A stretch of DNA of 5,837 nt, from NCBI GenBank assembly GCA_030622295.1, contig JAUXGI010000085.1:1-5837 (forward strand), given 5' to 3'. The notes beneath the pieces are model-generated. The model saw only the letters and a list, made by a program, of their open reading frames with translations, was not told the DNA's origin and searched no databases. Position 1 is the first letter of the stretch. Every line of letters starts with the position of its first letter. This DNA comes from Planctomycetota bacterium. GTDB taxonomy: Bacteria; Planctomycetota; B129-G9. The position numbers and the translations under genes were made by a program. Below, in pieces: positions 5,372 to 5,837 of the stretch.

Positions 5372-5837
5372 ATGGTTCAAATCAACTTTGCCAGACGTGA
5401 GGTAAACTGCAAGATCGTCTACTACGGCCCCGGCCTGAGCGGCAAAACCACGAACCTGGAAAAGGTTCACGAACAGGTGCCCAGGGACCGCTGCGGCAAG
5501 TTGACATCCATAGCCACGGAAGGTGACAGGACGCTCTTCTTTGACTTCATGCCGCTGCGCATTGGAAAGGTTGCAGGCATGGATACGAAGTTCCAACTGT
5601 ACACCGTACCGGGCCAGACGTTCTACGAATCCACCCGGCGGCTCGTCCTGCAGGGTGCTGATGGCGTGGTCTTCGTCGCCGATTCCCAAAAAGACAAGTT
5701 TGATGAAAATCTGGAGTCGTTTGAAAACCTCCGCCGGAACCTGAAGGAAAACGGCCTGAACGTCGAGGAGATGCCGGTTGTCATACAGTACAACAAGCGC
5801 GACTTGCCGAACACGGCGGACGTACAGGCCATGAACA
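5372..5837 (+). CDS. mglA: MglA-type Ras-like GTPase (3' end beyond the window)
   Basis: The first 155 residues of a small cytoplasmic GTPase are present; the frame is open at the window end. MglA proteins are about 195 aa, so roughly 40 residues are missing. The start aligns residue for residue with Myxococcus xanthus MglA as I recall it. Seen here: P-loop GPGLSGKTT at 19-27 (Ser23 where M. xanthus has Cys), R53 and T54 in the switch I region, Thr-Val-Pro-Gly-Gln at 78-82 in place of the usual Asp-x-x-Gly-Gln, and NKRD at 141-144 for guanine recognition. T78, R53 and Q82 match the family's known special features, with R53 and Q82 serving GTP hydrolysis, so it should be an active GTPase. MglA-GTP sets cell polarity and directs motility machines in M. 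xanthus, with MglB as its GAP. The Shine-Dalgarno is modest (GGGA at 5360-5363, 8 nt before ATG). It is separated from the roadblock gene by 148 nt with no strong promoter seen, so it may be in the same operon. Confidence 0.95.
   Translation, partial: MVQINFARREVNCKIVYYGPGLSGKTTNLEKVHEQVPRDRCGKLTSIATEGDRTLFFDFMPLRIGKVAGMDTKFQLYTVPGQTFYESTRRLVLQGADGVVFVADSQKDKFDENLESFENLRRNLKENGLNVEEMPVVIQYNKRDLPNTADVQAMN

Overview
The window is protein-coding DNA of about 55-60% GC (rough visual estimate), with all recognisable genes on the + strand. It encodes a prokaryotic Ras-like GTPase module: a large membrane-spanning PATAN/TPR/PEGA/beta-propeller protein, a TPR protein ending in a roadblock-like domain, a stand-alone roadblock/LC7 protein, and the first 155 residues of an MglA-type GTPase cut by the window end. 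The gene content (PATAN/DUF4388, TPR, roadblock, MglA) is typical of Gram-negative bacteria such as Myxococcota and other delta-type lineages, Planctomycetes/PVC relatives and uncultured candidate phyla. The exact lineage cannot be read from this sequence. Ile codons often use AUA and Arg codons often use AGG despite the high GC, which may help place the genome.

Layout: 1-315 has no supported gene. Its first ~100 bases carry dyad motifs like those seen near REP/IS200-type elements, followed by two GC-rich dyads and a plausible sigma-70-type promoter (217-245). The 1033-aa transmembrane protein is at 316-3417. The gap 3418-3639 holds a perfect TATAAT box, an intrinsic-terminator-like hairpin starting only ~15 nt downstream of it, a second hairpin pair and a strong ribosome binding site. 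The TPR-roadblock gene (3640-4863) and the roadblock gene (4870-5223) are 6 nt apart and surely co-transcribed. A 148-nt gap with a hairpin over the stop codon and a 10-bp periodic repeat separates them from mglA (5372 to the window end).

How they may work together: MglA-type GTPases are molecular switches. Roadblock proteins (MglB type) act on their nucleotide state, and TPR proteins are known effectors or localisers in Myxococcus. The large protein has a predicted cytoplasmic half (PATAN + TPR), one membrane helix and a predicted periplasmic half (helical repeats, PEGA, eight-bladed PQQ-type propeller). The working hypothesis is that the cluster couples an envelope signal to a polarity or motility switch. 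The domain calls are read from the sequence; the coupling is inference.
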